Notes under the pieces: model-generated | Told to the model about the DNA's origin: nothing | Seen by the model: the letters and a program-made list of their open reading frames with translations, nothing else | The model's database searches: none | Origin: Hyphomicrobiales bacterium | GTDB taxonomy: Bacteria; Pseudomonadota; Alphaproteobacteria; Rhizobiales; Rhizobiaceae | Assembly (NCBI GenBank): GCA_900465915.1 | Contig: UBKJ01000028.1 | Coordinates: 1-64,000 of the forward strand | DNA length: 64,000 bases | Reading direction: 5' to 3' | Shown here: positions 1-9,941 of the stretch, in pieces | Layout: every line of letters starts with the position of its first letter | Position numbering within the stretch: the stretch's first letter is position 1 | Made by a program: the position numbers and the translations under genes

Positions 1-135
1 CATTCCGGCAAACTCATCGCACGCGGCGCACCCGATACGATCATGACGCCGGAACGCCTCAAGGCCATCTATGGCGTCACCATGGGCGTCATCCCGCATC
101 CAGACACCGGAGAGCCCGTCAGCTTCGTGCGGTGA
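1..135 (+). CDS. 3' end of siderophore-type ABC transporter ATP-binding protein (partial)
   Basis: Only the last 44 codons are in the window; frame 1 stays open from base 1 to a TGA at 133-135. The tail contains MTPERLKAIYGVTMGVIPHP and ends GEPVSFVR. It resembles the C-terminal end of FepC/FecE-type ATPases, which energise uptake of ferric siderophores, cobalamin or haem, where a segment such as TPERLRAVYGV follows the last beta strands. Walker and signature motifs lie upstream and cannot be seen. It is tail to tail with the LysR gene at 141. Family assignment rests on this tail alone. Confidence 0.6.
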   Translation, partial: HSGKLIARGAPDTIMTPERLKAIYGVTMGVIPHPDTGEPVSFVR

Positions 136-140
136 AACGG

Positions 141-1094
141 TCAGGAGGCCGGCAGCCTTTCGTCGGTCATCCCCAGCGCCAGCAGCCTTTCGCGCAGGCG
201 CAGCGCCAGCGGCGACAGCGGGCGGCGGCGCAGGTCGAGCAGATAATAGCGCGAGACGCGGATGTCGTTGGCGACCGGCAGCGCCACGAAGCCGGCGTGG
301 ACCGGCGGGCGGATCAGAAGGTCCGCCACCTCGTCCGACAGCGGCGCCACCGCGTCGGACTGCGCCAGATAGGCGAGCGTCAGCAGGGTCGAGGGGCTGT
401 TGACGACGTTCGCCGGCTCGCCGAGGCCCAGGCCAGCGAAGGACAGAAGGGTCGCCTCGCGGATCGGCGCGCCGCGCTGCTGCATGATCCATTCATAGCT
501 GTGCAGCTCGGCCAGCGTCACCACCGGCGCGCGCGCCAGCGGATGGCCGGCGCGGACCAGCAGCGCCACCTTCTCGTCCTGCAAGGGCAGGATGTTGAAG
601 TCGCGGCTGTCGAATTCGGGCAGGATGCGCGCCAGGACGAAATCCATCTCCCCCGCCGCCAGTTGCGTCAGCAGGTCGCGCGAGGGCAGCACATCCACGG
701 TGATGTCGGCCGAGGGCGCTTCCTCCTTCACCTGGCGCACGGCGGTCACCAGGTAACGCACCGCCGGCCCCGTCACCGCGCCGACCCGCACCGCGCCGCC
801 AAGGCCCTCGCGCAGGCTGCGCAGCTCCGTCGCCATCGATCCCATCTCGCGCAGGATCACCCGCGCGCGGCGCAGCACGCTGCGGCCGATCTCGGTCGGC
901 TCCATGCCCTTGGGCTGGCGCAGGAACAGCGCCGCGCCCAGTTGCCGCTCCGTCTCGGCCAGCATGCGCGAGGCGGCGGGCTGGGTCATGCCCACGGCCT
1001 CCGCCGCCAGTTGGAGCTGGCCGGTCTCGGCGATTTCATGCAGCAGCCGAAGCTGGGCGGGCTTGAGCATCAGGCGGGGCGCGGGCGAGTTCAT
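141..1094 (-). CDS. gbpR: LysR-family regulator, probable GbpR (galactose/arabinose locus)
   Basis: A 317-residue LysR-type regulator. Residues about 12-70 form the winged HTH (LRLLHEIAETGQLQLAAEAV, then TQPAASRMLAETERQLGAAL), followed by a linker helix and the two-lobed effector domain (for example VRVGAVTGPAVRYL and DFVLARILPE). The length is normal. It is divergent from chvE across a 136-bp gap, the arrangement known for gbpR-chvE in Agrobacterium, where GbpR activates chvE in response to L-arabinose, D-fucose or D-galactose. The ATG at 1094 has a GGAA-containing purine run upstream. The family is certain; the GbpR name rests on similarity plus position. Confidence 0.85.
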   Translation of the reverse strand: MNSPAPRLMLKPAQLRLLHEIAETGQLQLAAEAVGMTQPAASRMLAETERQLGAALFLRQPKGMEPTEIGRSVLRRARVILREMGSMATELRSLREGLGGAVRVGAVTGPAVRYLVTAVRQVKEEAPSADITVDVLPSRDLLTQLAAGEMDFVLARILPEFDSRDFNILPLQDEKVALLVRAGHPLARAPVVTLAELHSYEWIMQQRGAPIREATLLSFAGLGLGEPANVVNSPSTLLTLAYLAQSDAVAPLSDEVADLLIRPPVHAGFVALPVANDIRVSRYYLLDLRRRPLSPLALRLRERLLALGMTDERLPAS

Positions 1095-1230
1095 ACCAAT
1101 TCCGTTATGCAGATTGTGGAAGATGTAATTTTACCATCATGCATGGGGAAAGCTAGTGTTCGCGTCGAGCCGTCGAGGAGCGGCGCAACCGGGAGGCGGC
1201 CAACGACGTCGCCTCACGAGGGAGGAAATC
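1095..1230. promoter_or_regulatory. Divergent gbpR/chvE promoter region
   Basis: This 136-bp gap separates gbpR (leftward) from chvE (rightward). The left half (about 1095-1150) is notably AT-rich for this genome and holds ATGCA at 1105-1109 and TGCAT at 1140-1144 bracketing a TGTAATTTTACCA stretch, a plausible place for a LysR-type T-N11-A site. I could not fix an exact operator or -35/-10 pair. The GGAGGA ribosome binding site of chvE is at 1221-1226. Confidence 0.45.
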
Positions 1231-2289
1231 ATGAAATTCAGAGCAGCCACGGTCGCGCTGGCGATCGGCGCGTCTTTCCTTGCATTCAGCGCCATGGCGG
1301 CCGACACCATCGGCATCTCCATGCCGACCAAGTCTTCGGCGCGCTGGATCTCCGACGGCGATTCGATGGTCAAGCAGTTCCAGGCGGCCGGCTACAAGAC
1401 CGACCTGCAATATGCCGAGGACGACATCCCCAACCAGCTCTCGCAGATCGAGAACATGATCTCCAAGGGCGTCAACGTGCTGGTGATCGCCTCCATCGAC
1501 GGCACCACGCTGTCGAACGTGCTCGAGAACGCCGCCGCCGCGCATATCAAGGTCATCGCCTATGACCGCCTGATCCGCGACAGCAAGAACGTCGACTATT
1601 ACGCCACCTTCGACAATTTCAAGGTCGGCGTGGAGCAGGCCGACAGCCTGGTCAAGGGCCTGAAGGAGCGCTTCCCCAAGGAGAAGCCCTGGAACGTGGA
1701 GCTGTTCGGCGGCTCGCCCGACGACAACAACGCCTTCTTCTTCTACAACGGCGCCATGTCGGTGCTGCAGCCGATGATCGACGACGGCTCCATCGTCATC
1801 GGCTCGGGCCAGACCGGCATGGACAAGGTCGGCATCCTGCGCTGGGACGGCGCCACGGCGCAGGCCCGCATGGACAACCTGCTCAGCGCCAACTACACCA
1901 GCAAGCATGTCCATGGCGTGCTTTCGCCCTATGACGGGCTGTCGATCGGCATCCTGTCGTCGCTCAAGGGCGTGGGCTACGGCTCGGACGACCTGCCCAT
2001 GCCCATCGTCACGGGCCAGGACGCGGAGCTGCCCTCGGTCAAGTCGATCCTCGCGCATGAGCAATATTCGACCGTGTTCAAGGACACGCGCGAACTCGCC
2101 CGCGTCACGGTCGGCATGGTCGACGCCATGCTGAAGGGCGGCGAGCCGCAGATCAACGACACCAAGACCTACAATAACGGCGTCAAGGTGGTGCCGTCCT
2201 ATCTGCTGCAGCCGGTCGCGGTCGACAGCTCCAACTGGGAAAAGGTGCTGGTGGATTCGGGTTACTACAAGAAGGACCAGATCCAGTAG
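1231..2289 (+). CDS. chvE: Periplasmic multiple-sugar-binding protein ChvE
   Basis: A 352-residue type 1 periplasmic binding protein. The signal peptide is [20 protein letters not shown], ending ...AMAADT, which suggests cleavage after AMA. The mature chain has the two-lobe sugar-binding fold ([40 protein letters not shown]). ChvE-type proteins bind D-glucose, D-galactose, L-arabinose and D-xylose, feed GguAB, and in Agrobacterium also act as sugar co-receptor for VirA; no VirA is visible here. I chose the ATG at 1231 because GGAGGA lies 5 bp before it and the signal peptide follows; an upstream in-frame start at 1156 would add an unlikely Arg-rich extension. A strong hairpin separates it from gguA. 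Confidence 0.93.
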   Translation: MKFRAATVALAIGASFLAFSAMAADTIGISMPTKSSARWISDGDSMVKQFQAAGYKTDLQYAEDDIPNQLSQIENMISKGVNVLVIASIDGTTLSNVLENAAAAHIKVIAYDRLIRDSKNVDYYATFDNFKVGVEQADSLVKGLKERFPKEKPWNVELFGGSPDDNNAFFFYNGAMSVLQPMIDDGSIVIGSGQTGMDKVGILRWDGATAQARMDNLLSANYTSKHVHGVLSPYDGLSIGILSSLKGVGYGSDDLPMPIVTGQDAELPSVKSILAHEQYSTVFKDTRELARVTVGMVDAMLKGGEPQINDTKTYNNGVKVVPSYLLQPVAVDSSNWEKVLVDSGYYKKDQIQ

Positions 2290-2312
2290 TCCCGTCCGTC
2301 CAGCCACGCCCT

Positions 2313-2335
2313 CCGCGCGCCCGCCGGGCGCGCGG
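2313..2335 (+). terminator. GC hairpin after chvE (attenuator / mRNA 3' stabiliser)
   Basis: Perfect 10-bp inverted repeat, CCGCGCGCCC (2313-2322) and GGGCGCGCGG (2326-2335), with a 3-nt GCC loop, 23 bp after the chvE stop and 30 bp before gguA. There is no T run, so it is unlikely to be a full terminator. Its position suits partial termination or protection of a chvE mRNA end, giving excess binding protein. Confidence 0.6.
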
Positions 2336-2365
2336 GTCCGCCGCCAGATTTCGGAGCATCCTCCC

Positions 2366-3921
<1,556 letters not shown>

Positions 3922-3922
<1 letters not shown>

Positions 3923-5109
3923 TGTCGGACGAAAATGGAATCCGCGCCCGGTTGAGCGGGCATCTGCGCGAAAACGGCATGTTGCTGGCGCTTCTGGTGA
4001 TCGTGGCCTTCTTCACGATCCTTCTGCAGATGCGCGGCATGTCGACCAGCTTCCTGCAGCCGCTCAACATCGCCAACCTGTTCCTGCAGAACGGCCATGT
4101 GATCATCCTGGCGCTGGGCATGCTTCTGGTCATCGTCGCCGGCCGCATCGACCTTTCGGTCGGCTCGGTCGCGGCCTTCACCGGCGCGGTGGCGGCGTGG
4201 ATGATCGTCTCGCTCCACTGGCCGGTCTGGCTGGCGGCGCCGGCGACGCTGCTGGTGGGCGCGGCCATCGGCGCCGCGCAGGGCTATTGGGTCGCCTATT
4301 GGCGCATCCCGTCCTTCATCGTGACGCTGGCCGGCATGATGGTGTTCCGCGGCGCGACCATGTGGATGCTGGGCGGCCAGAACATCGGCCCGTTCCCGCG
4401 CGATTTCCAGTTCATGGCCAACGGCTACCTGCCGGACATTTTCGGGATCGGCCATCCGCACGGGCTGACGCTGTTCCTCGCCGCGGCGGCGATCGTGCTT
4501 CTCGTCTGGCTCGGCCTGCGCGGCCGCGCCCGCGACGCGAAATTCGGCATGACGCTGGAGCCGATGGGTCTGTTCGTCTTCCGCATGGCGGTGGTGACGG
4601 CGGCGATCGGCTTCGTCGGCTGGCAATTGGCGAGCTTCCGCGGCTTCCCGGTCGTCATGGTGGTCCTGGTGGTGCTGACGGTCATCTACGCCTTCTTCAC
4701 CGAGAACACGGTGGCGGGCCGGCGCATCTACGCGCTCGGCGGCAACGAGAAGGCGACCAAGCTCTCCGGCGTCCGCACCGAACGCGCCGTCTTCTTCTGC
4801 TTCGTCAATATGGGCGTTCTGGCGGCGCTGGCCGGCATGATGGTGGCGGCGCGGCTCAACAGCGCCACGCCCAAGGCCGGCGTCGGCTTCGAGCTTGACG
4901 CCATCGCCTCGGTCTTCATCGGCGGCGCGGCCATGTCGGGCGGCTCGGGCACCATCGTCGGCGTGGTTATCGGCGCGCTGATCATGGGCGTGATGAACAT
5001 GGGCATGTCGATGATGAGCCTCGGCATCGATTACCAGCAGATGATCAAGGGCCTCGTGCTGCTCGCCGCCGTCTGGTTCGACATCTATAACAAGCAGAAG
5101 CGAGGCTGA
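3922..5109 (+). CDS. gguB: Sugar ABC transporter permease GguB
   Basis: A 395-residue inner-membrane permease (BPD_transp_2/AraH-RbsC family). It has about ten hydrophobic segments, the conserved LGMLLVIVAGRIDLSVGSVA core, and IYALGGNEKATKLSGV, the loop that contacts the ATPase. It is longer than RbsC (about 320), as is usual for GguB/XylH/MmsB because of an extra loop around residues 190-250. I chose the ATG at 3922, overlapping the gguA stop, over a TTG one codon upstream. It is the channel for the ChvE-GguA system. Confidence 0.92.
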
Positions 5110-5113
5110 GATC

Positions 5114-6103
5114 ATGTTTCTCTCCCAGATCCGTTCCGAATCCGGCTCGCGCGCCGTGGTGCTGCGCGACGGCGATAACGCCCGCATCGTTCCCGGCGCG
5201 GCCACCACGTGCGAACTAGCCGAGGCGGCCATCGCCGCCGGGCGCAGCCTGAGGGACGAGGCGCTGGCGCGGGGGGCGGGCGAGGCGGTCGATCTCGCGG
5301 CCCTTCTCGCCGCCGGCCGCGTGCTCAATCCCGCCGACCATCCCGACCCGGCGCATTTGCACCTGACCGGCACGGGGCTCACGCATCTCGGCTCCGCCGC
5401 CACGCGCAACTCCATGCACACCAAGGCCGATCCCGAGACGCTGACCGATTCCATGAAGATGTTCCGCATGGGGCTGGAAGGCGGCAAGCCGGAGCAGGGC
5501 CGCATCGGCGTGCAGCCGGAATGGTTCTACAAGGGCAACGGCTTCAACGCCGTCGCCCCCGGCGGGGCGCTGGTTTCGCCGCCCTTCGCGCTCGACGCCG
5601 GCGAGGAGCCGGAAATCGCCGGCGTCTACCTGATCGGCCCGGACGGGACGCCGTTCCGGCTGGGCTGGGCGCTCGCCAACGAATTTTCCGACCACGTCAC
5701 CGAGCGCGGCAATTATCTCTGGCTCGCCCATTCCAAGCTGCGTCCGGCGAGCTTCGGCCCGGAAATGCTGCTGGGCGAACTGCCCGAGCATATCGAGGGC
5801 GTGAGCCGCATCCTGCGCAAGGGCGAGACGATCTGGGAAAAGCCCTTCCTGTCGGGCGAGGCGAACATGTCGCATTCCATCGCCAATCTGGAGCATCACC
5901 ACTTCAAATACGACCTGTTCCGCCAGCCGGGCGACGTGCATGTGCATTTCTTCGGCACCGCCACGCTGAGCTTCGCCGACGGCGTGCGCGCGGAGCAGGG
6001 CGACGTCTGGCGCATCTCCGCCGAGGCGTTCGGCCTGCCGCTCGAAAACACGCTCGACCAGCGCCCCGCCGCCGCCGGCCCGGTCGCCGTCACCACGTTG
6101 TAA
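5114..6103 (+). CDS. gguC: GguC / AraD1-family protein (fumarylacetoacetate hydrolase fold)
   Basis: A 329-residue protein of the GguC/AraD1 family, part of the fumarylacetoacetate hydrolase superfamily, whose members act on 2-keto acids with a divalent metal. Recognisable segments are LHLTGTGLTHLGSAATRNSM, QPEWFYKGNG, and a C-terminal acidic stretch with LEHHHFKYDLF. It starts 5 bp after gguB. In oxidative L-arabinose routes, AraD1-type proteins are assigned to handling 2-keto-3-deoxy-L-arabonate; its position beside an arabonate dehydratase fits that. The family is firm; the exact reaction (dehydratase or aldolase-like cleavage) cannot be read from the sequence. Confidence 0.82.
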   Translation: MFLSQIRSESGSRAVVLRDGDNARIVPGAATTCELAEAAIAAGRSLRDEALARGAGEAVDLAALLAAGRVLNPADHPDPAHLHLTGTGLTHLGSAATRNSMHTKADPETLTDSMKMFRMGLEGGKPEQGRIGVQPEWFYKGNGFNAVAPGGALVSPPFALDAGEEPEIAGVYLIGPDGTPFRLGWALANEFSDHVTERGNYLWLAHSKLRPASFGPEMLLGELPEHIEGVSRILRKGETIWEKPFLSGEANMSHSIANLEHHHFKYDLFRQPGDVHVHFFGTATLSFADGVRAEQGDVWRISAEAFGLPLENTLDQRPAAAGPVAVTTL

Positions 6104-6112
6104 AGGCATATC

Positions 6113-7855
6113 ATGAGCTTCAAACCCGCTCCCTGGCCCCGCAAGCTGCGCTCCACCCACTGGTATAGCGGCAATTCGCGCGACACGATCTATCATCGCG
6201 GCTGGCTGAAGAACCAGGGCTATCCGCATGACCTGTTCGACGGCCGCCCGGTCATCGGCGTCATGAACACATGGTCGGAGCTGACGCCCTGCAACGGCCA
6301 TCTGCGCGAGCTGGCGGAGAAGGTGAAGGCGGGCATCTGGGAGGCGGGCGGCTTTCCGCTGGAAGTGCCAGTCTTCTCGGCCAGCGAGAACACGTTTCGC
6401 CCCACCGCGATGATGTATCGCAACATCGCCGCCATGGCGGTGGAGGAGCAGCTGCGCGGCCAGCCCATCGACGGCGCGGTGCTGATGGTGGGCTGCGACA
6501 AGACCACGCCGAGCCTCTTGATGGCCGCGGCCTCCACCGACATTCCCTCCATCGTCGTCACCGGCGGGCCGATGCTCAACGGCTGGTTCCGCGGCGAGCG
6601 CATCGGCTCGGGCACGCATCTGTGGAAATTCTCCGAGGCCGTGAAGGCGGGCGAGATGACGCAGGAAGACTTCCTGGAAGCCGAGGCCTCCATGTCGCGT
6701 TCGACCGGCACCTGCAACACGATGGGCACGGCTTCGACCATGGCCAGCATGGCGGAGGCGCTCGGCATGGCGCTGTCCGGCAACGCCGCCATCCCGGCGG
6801 TGGATTCGCGCCGCCGCGTCATGGCGCAGATGTCGGGTCGGCGAATCGTGCAGATGGTGAAGGACGACCTGAAACCCTCCGACATCATGACCAAGCAGGC
6901 CTTCGAGAACGCCATCCGCACCAATGGCGCGATCGGCGGCTCGACCAACGCTGTGGTGCATCTTCTCGCCATCGCAGGCCGCGTCGGCATCGACCTGACG
7001 CTCGACGACTGGGATCGCTGCGGCCGCGACGTCGCCACCATCGTCAACCTGATGCCGTCGGGCAAATATCTGATGGAGGAGTTCTTCTACGCCGGCGGCC
7101 TGCCGGTGGTGCTGAAGCGCCTCGGCGAGGCGGGCAAGCTGCACAAGGACGCGCTGACCGTCTCGGGCCAGAGCATATGGGACGAGGTCAAGGACGTCCG
7201 CAACTGGAACGAGGACGTGATCCTGCCCGCCGACCAGCCGCTGACGCCGCAGGGCGGCATCGCGGTGCTGAAGGGCAATCTCGCGCCCAAGGGCGCGGTG
7301 CTGAAGCCGTCGGCCGCCTCGCCGCATCTGCTGGTGCATCGCGGCCGCGCGGTGGTGTTCGAGGACATCGACGACTACAAGGCCAAGATCAACGACGACG
7401 CGCTGGATATCGACGAGACCTGCGTCATGGTGATGAAGAATTGCGGCCCGAAGGGTTATCCGGGCATGGCCGAGGTCGGCAATATGGGCCTGCCGCCCAA
7501 GGTGCTGAAGAAGGGCGTCACCGACATGGTGCGCATTTCGGACGCGCGCATGTCCGGGACGGCCTACGGCACCGTGGTGCTGCACACCTCGCCGGAAGCG
7601 GCGGCGGGCGGGCCGCTGGCGGTGGTGCGCGACGGCGACATGATCTCGCTCGACGTGCCCAACCGCACGCTGACGCTGGAGATCGGCGACGAGGAACTGG
7701 CGGCGCGGCTGGCCGAATGGAAGCCGACGATCCAGCCGCCTCCCTCGGGCTACGCCTGGCTGCATCACAACCATGTCGAGGGCGCGGACACCGGCGCGGA
7801 CCTCGATTTCCTGAAAGGCTGCCGCGGCCGCGACGTCGGAAAGGACAGCCACTGA
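6113..7855 (+). CDS. L-arabonate (sugar acid) dehydratase, IlvD/EDD family
   Basis: A 580-residue IlvD/EDD dehydratase, removing water from a C5/C6 aldonic acid to give a 2-keto-3-deoxy acid. The iron-sulfur cysteines are at C60 (LTPCNGHL), C128 (VGCDKTTPS) and C201 (GTCNTMGTAS). The whole chain, including the end GADTGADLDFLKGCRG...VGKDSH, closely matches the rhizobial L-arabinonate dehydratase that has been structurally studied. Members of that group also take D-galactonate and D-fuconate, which share the C2-C4 configuration. This matters here because dgoK and dgoA downstream need a galactonate dehydratase and no other candidate is in view. The stop overlaps the next gene by 1 base. Confidence 0.9.
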   Translation: MSFKPAPWPRKLRSTHWYSGNSRDTIYHRGWLKNQGYPHDLFDGRPVIGVMNTWSELTPCNGHLRELAEKVKAGIWEAGGFPLEVPVFSASENTFRPTAMMYRNIAAMAVEEQLRGQPIDGAVLMVGCDKTTPSLLMAAASTDIPSIVVTGGPMLNGWFRGERIGSGTHLWKFSEAVKAGEMTQEDFLEAEASMSRSTGTCNTMGTASTMASMAEALGMALSGNAAIPAVDSRRRVMAQMSGRRIVQMVKDDLKPSDIMTKQAFENAIRTNGAIGGSTNAVVHLLAIAGRVGIDLTLDDWDRCGRDVATIVNLMPSGKYLMEEFFYAGGLPVVLKRLGEAGKLHKDALTVSGQSIWDEVKDVRNWNEDVILPADQPLTPQGGIAVLKGNLAPKGAVLKPSAASPHLLVHRGRAVVFEDIDDYKAKINDDALDIDETCVMVMKNCGPKGYPGMAEVGNMGLPPKVLKKGVTDMVRISDARMSGTAYGTVVLHTSPEAAAGGPLAVVRDGDMISLDVPNRTLTLEIGDEELAARLAEWKPTIQPPPSGYAWLHHNHVEGADTGADLDFLKGCRGRDVGKDSH

Positions 7856-8766
7856 TGAAGCTCGCTCTCGTAGGCATCGGCAAGATCGCCCTCGACCAGC
7901 ACGTGCCGGCGCTCGACGCCAGCCCGGACTGGGAGCTGGCCGCCACCGTCTCGCGCGAAGGCAGGGTGGAGGGCGTCGAGGCCTTCACCGCCATCGAGGA
8001 CATGCTGGCGGCGCGGCCCGATATCGGCGTCGTCTCGCTGGCCCTTCCGCCGGTCCCACGCTTCGCGGTGGCCGAAGCTGCGCTGAAGGCCGGCCGGCAC
8101 GTGATGCTGGAAAAGCCGCCCGGCGCGACGCTCTCCGAGGTGCACGCCCTTGCGGCGCTGGCGCAGGAGAGGGGGCTGACGCTCTATACGAGCTGGCATT
8201 CGCGCGAGGCCGAAGCGGTGGCGGCGGCGAAGAAATGGCTGGCTGGCAAAACCGTCCGCCGGGGCCATATCACCTGGCGCGAGGACGTGCGCAAATGGCA
8301 TCCCGGCCAGGACTGGATCTTCGAGGCGGGCGGCATGGGCGTCTTCGATCCTGGAATCAACGCGCTGTCGATCCTGACCGAGATATTGCCGGAGCCGGTG
8401 CATCTGATCGCCGCCGAACTCGATTTCCCGTCCAATCGCCAGGCCCCGATCGCGGCGCGGCTCAACTTCGCGCAAGGGATCACGGCGGATTGCGACTTCC
8501 GGCAGGAAGGCCCGCAGACCTGGGACATGGAATTCGACACCGACGCCGGGCGGATCGCGCTGCGCATGGGCGGCAACCTGCTGGAGATCGACGGCGAACC
8601 GGCCGGCGGCGAGAACTCCATCATGGGCGAATATCCGGCGCTTTACGCCCATATGGCCGCGCTGGTCGGGGAAGGGCGGTCCGACGTGGATTTGCGGCCG
8701 ATGGCGCTGGTCGCAGACGCCTTCATGCTGGGGCGGCGCAACGCCGTCGCTCCGTTCGATTTCTGA
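7855..8766 (+). CDS. D-galactose/L-arabinose 1-dehydrogenase (Gfo/Idh/MocA family)
   Basis: A 303-residue NAD(P)-dependent dehydrogenase starting at the ATG that overlaps the previous stop (7853-7855). The N-terminal Rossmann fold opens MKLALVGIGKIALDQHVPAL; the Gfo/Idh hallmark EKP is at residues 86-88 (VMLEKPPGATLSE), followed by the substrate domain (WREDVRKWHPGQDWIFEAGG). It resembles D-galactose 1-dehydrogenase of Pseudomonas fluorescens and L-arabinose 1-dehydrogenase of Azospirillum, which oxidise the sugar to its lactone. No lactonase gene is visible in the window, so that step is spontaneous or encoded elsewhere. Confidence 0.85.
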   Translation: MKLALVGIGKIALDQHVPALDASPDWELAATVSREGRVEGVEAFTAIEDMLAARPDIGVVSLALPPVPRFAVAEAALKAGRHVMLEKPPGATLSEVHALAALAQERGLTLYTSWHSREAEAVAAAKKWLAGKTVRRGHITWREDVRKWHPGQDWIFEAGGMGVFDPGINALSILTEILPEPVHLIAAELDFPSNRQAPIAARLNFAQGITADCDFRQEGPQTWDMEFDTDAGRIALRMGGNLLEIDGEPAGGENSIMGEYPALYAHMAALVGEGRSDVDLRPMALVADAFMLGRRNAVAPFDF

Positions 8767-8798
8767 GAGGCTGCGACAGGCGGCCTCCGCCAGAACCA

Positions 8799-8818
8799 TC
8801 CGGCCCGATAAGGCCGGA
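8799..8818 (+). terminator. Hairpin after the sugar dehydrogenase gene
   Basis: Inverted repeat TCCGGCC (8799-8805) and GGCCGGA (8812-8818) with a 6-nt loop, 33 bp after the dehydrogenase stop. There is no T run, so it is a weak terminator candidate closing the chvE-ggu transcript ahead of ytfQ. The remaining 90 bp before ytfQ should hold that gene's promoter if it has its own. Confidence 0.4.
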
Positions 8819-8908
8819 GCCGAGAAACCGCCCGGACGCGCAAAGCCGCGCCCGGACGGAATGCGCCGGGTGGAGACCGGCTTTCACGCAACCTTTGGGA
8901 GGAATATC

Positions 8909-9868
8909 ATGTCTATCAGAGCATTGTTCGCGGGCGTCGCCTTCATCGCGCTCAGCGCCACCTCGGCCATGGCGGCCGAAAAGGTGATCGGCTTTTCGCA
9001 GATCGGCTCGGAATCCGGCTGGCGCGCCGCCGAGACCACGTTGACCAAGCAGCAGGCGGAAAAACGCGGCTACAAGCTGCAATTCTCCGACGCGCAGCAG
9101 AAGCAGGAGAACCAGATCGCCGCCATCCGCTCCTTCATCGCGCAGGGCGTGGACGCGATCCTGGTCGCTCCCGTGGTCGCCACCGGCTGGGATTCCGTCT
9201 TGCAGGAAGCCAAGGAAGCCAAGATCCCGGTCGTGCTGCTCGACCGTATGGTCGACAGCGACAAGTCGCTTTACCTCACCGCCGTCGGCTCCAACCTCGT
9301 CCATGAGGGCGAAGTGGCGGGCAAGTTCCTGGTCGACACGGTCGGCTCCAAGCCGTGCCGCATCGTCGAGCTTCAGGGCACCACCGGCTCCTCGCCGGCC
9401 ATCGACCGCAAGAAAGGCTTCGAGAACGCCATCGCAGGCCACGACAATCTGAAGATCGTGCAGAGCCAGACCGGCGACTTCACCCGCTCGCTCGGCAAGG
9501 AAGTGATGGAGAGCTTCATCCAGGCCGAAAACGGCGGCAAGAACATCTGCGCGCTCTACGCCCATAACGACGACATGGCGGTGGGCGCCATCCAGGCGAT
9601 CAAGGAAGCCGGCCTCAAGCCGGGCAAGGACATCATCATCGTCTCCATCGACGGCGTGCCGGACCTGTTCAAGGCCATGTCGGAAGGCGAATCCAACGCC
9701 ACGGTGGAACTCACGCCGAACATGGCCGGCCCGGCCTTCGACGCGCTGGAAGCCTATTGGAAGGACGGCAAGGAGCCGGCGAAATTCCTCCAGACCGAGT
9801 CGAAGCTCTACACGCAGGCCGACGATCCGGCCGGCCAGTACAAGACCCGCAAGGGCCTGGGCTACTAA
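8909..9868 (+). CDS. ytfQ: Galactofuranose-binding periplasmic protein YtfQ
   Basis: A 319-residue periplasmic binding protein. The signal peptide ends at AMAAEK. Strong matches to E. coli YtfQ run throughout: GFSQIGSESGWRAAETT, QQKQENQIAAIRSF, GVDAILVAPVVATGW, VELTPNMAGPAFDALE. E. coli YtfQ binds D-galactofuranose. The start at 8909 follows GGGAGGA at 8898-8904; a longer in-frame start at 8861 would put charged residues before the signal peptide. The first gene of a sugar importer followed by galactose genes, which supports a galactose-type ligand. Confidence 0.92.
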   Translation: MSIRALFAGVAFIALSATSAMAAEKVIGFSQIGSESGWRAAETTLTKQQAEKRGYKLQFSDAQQKQENQIAAIRSFIAQGVDAILVAPVVATGWDSVLQEAKEAKIPVVLLDRMVDSDKSLYLTAVGSNLVHEGEVAGKFLVDTVGSKPCRIVELQGTTGSSPAIDRKKGFENAIAGHDNLKIVQSQTGDFTRSLGKEVMESFIQAENGGKNICALYAHNDDMAVGAIQAIKEAGLKPGKDIIIVSIDGVPDLFKAMSEGESNATVELTPNMAGPAFDALEAYWKDGKEPAKFLQTESKLYTQADDPAGQYKTRKGLGY

Positions 9869-9883
9869 GGCATCGCTCCGGGC

Positions 9884-9904
9884 CGGGCCGCCTCGCGCGG
9901 CCCG
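9884..9904 (+). terminator. GC hairpin after ytfQ (attenuator / mRNA 3' stabiliser)
   Basis: Perfect 8-bp inverted repeat CGGGCCGC (9884-9891) and GCGGCCCG (9897-9904), loop CTCGC, 15 bp after the ytfQ stop. A loose T-rich stretch (CTTTCGCTTTT) follows at 9911-9921. It sits between the binding protein and the rest of its operon, so partial termination favouring ytfQ is likely. Confidence 0.6.
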
Positions 9905-9941
9905 CCCGATCTTTCGCTTTTCACGACAGGGACGCCAGTCG

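Noticed and set aside
1..135. Linking the partial ATPase to the siderophore operon at 31451-35076
   Set aside because: That operon already has its own ATPase and lies 31 kb away; the fragment belongs to a locus outside the window.
5216..7852. Very long open frame on the minus strand opposite gguC and the dehydratase
   Set aside because: High GC content with strong third-position bias creates long stop-free antisense frames. The translation is Arg/His/Gln-rich with no family resemblance, while the plus-strand genes are well-known families. The same applies to other long antisense frames, for example 1153-2493, 9921-11360, 37056-39440 and 55120-57294.
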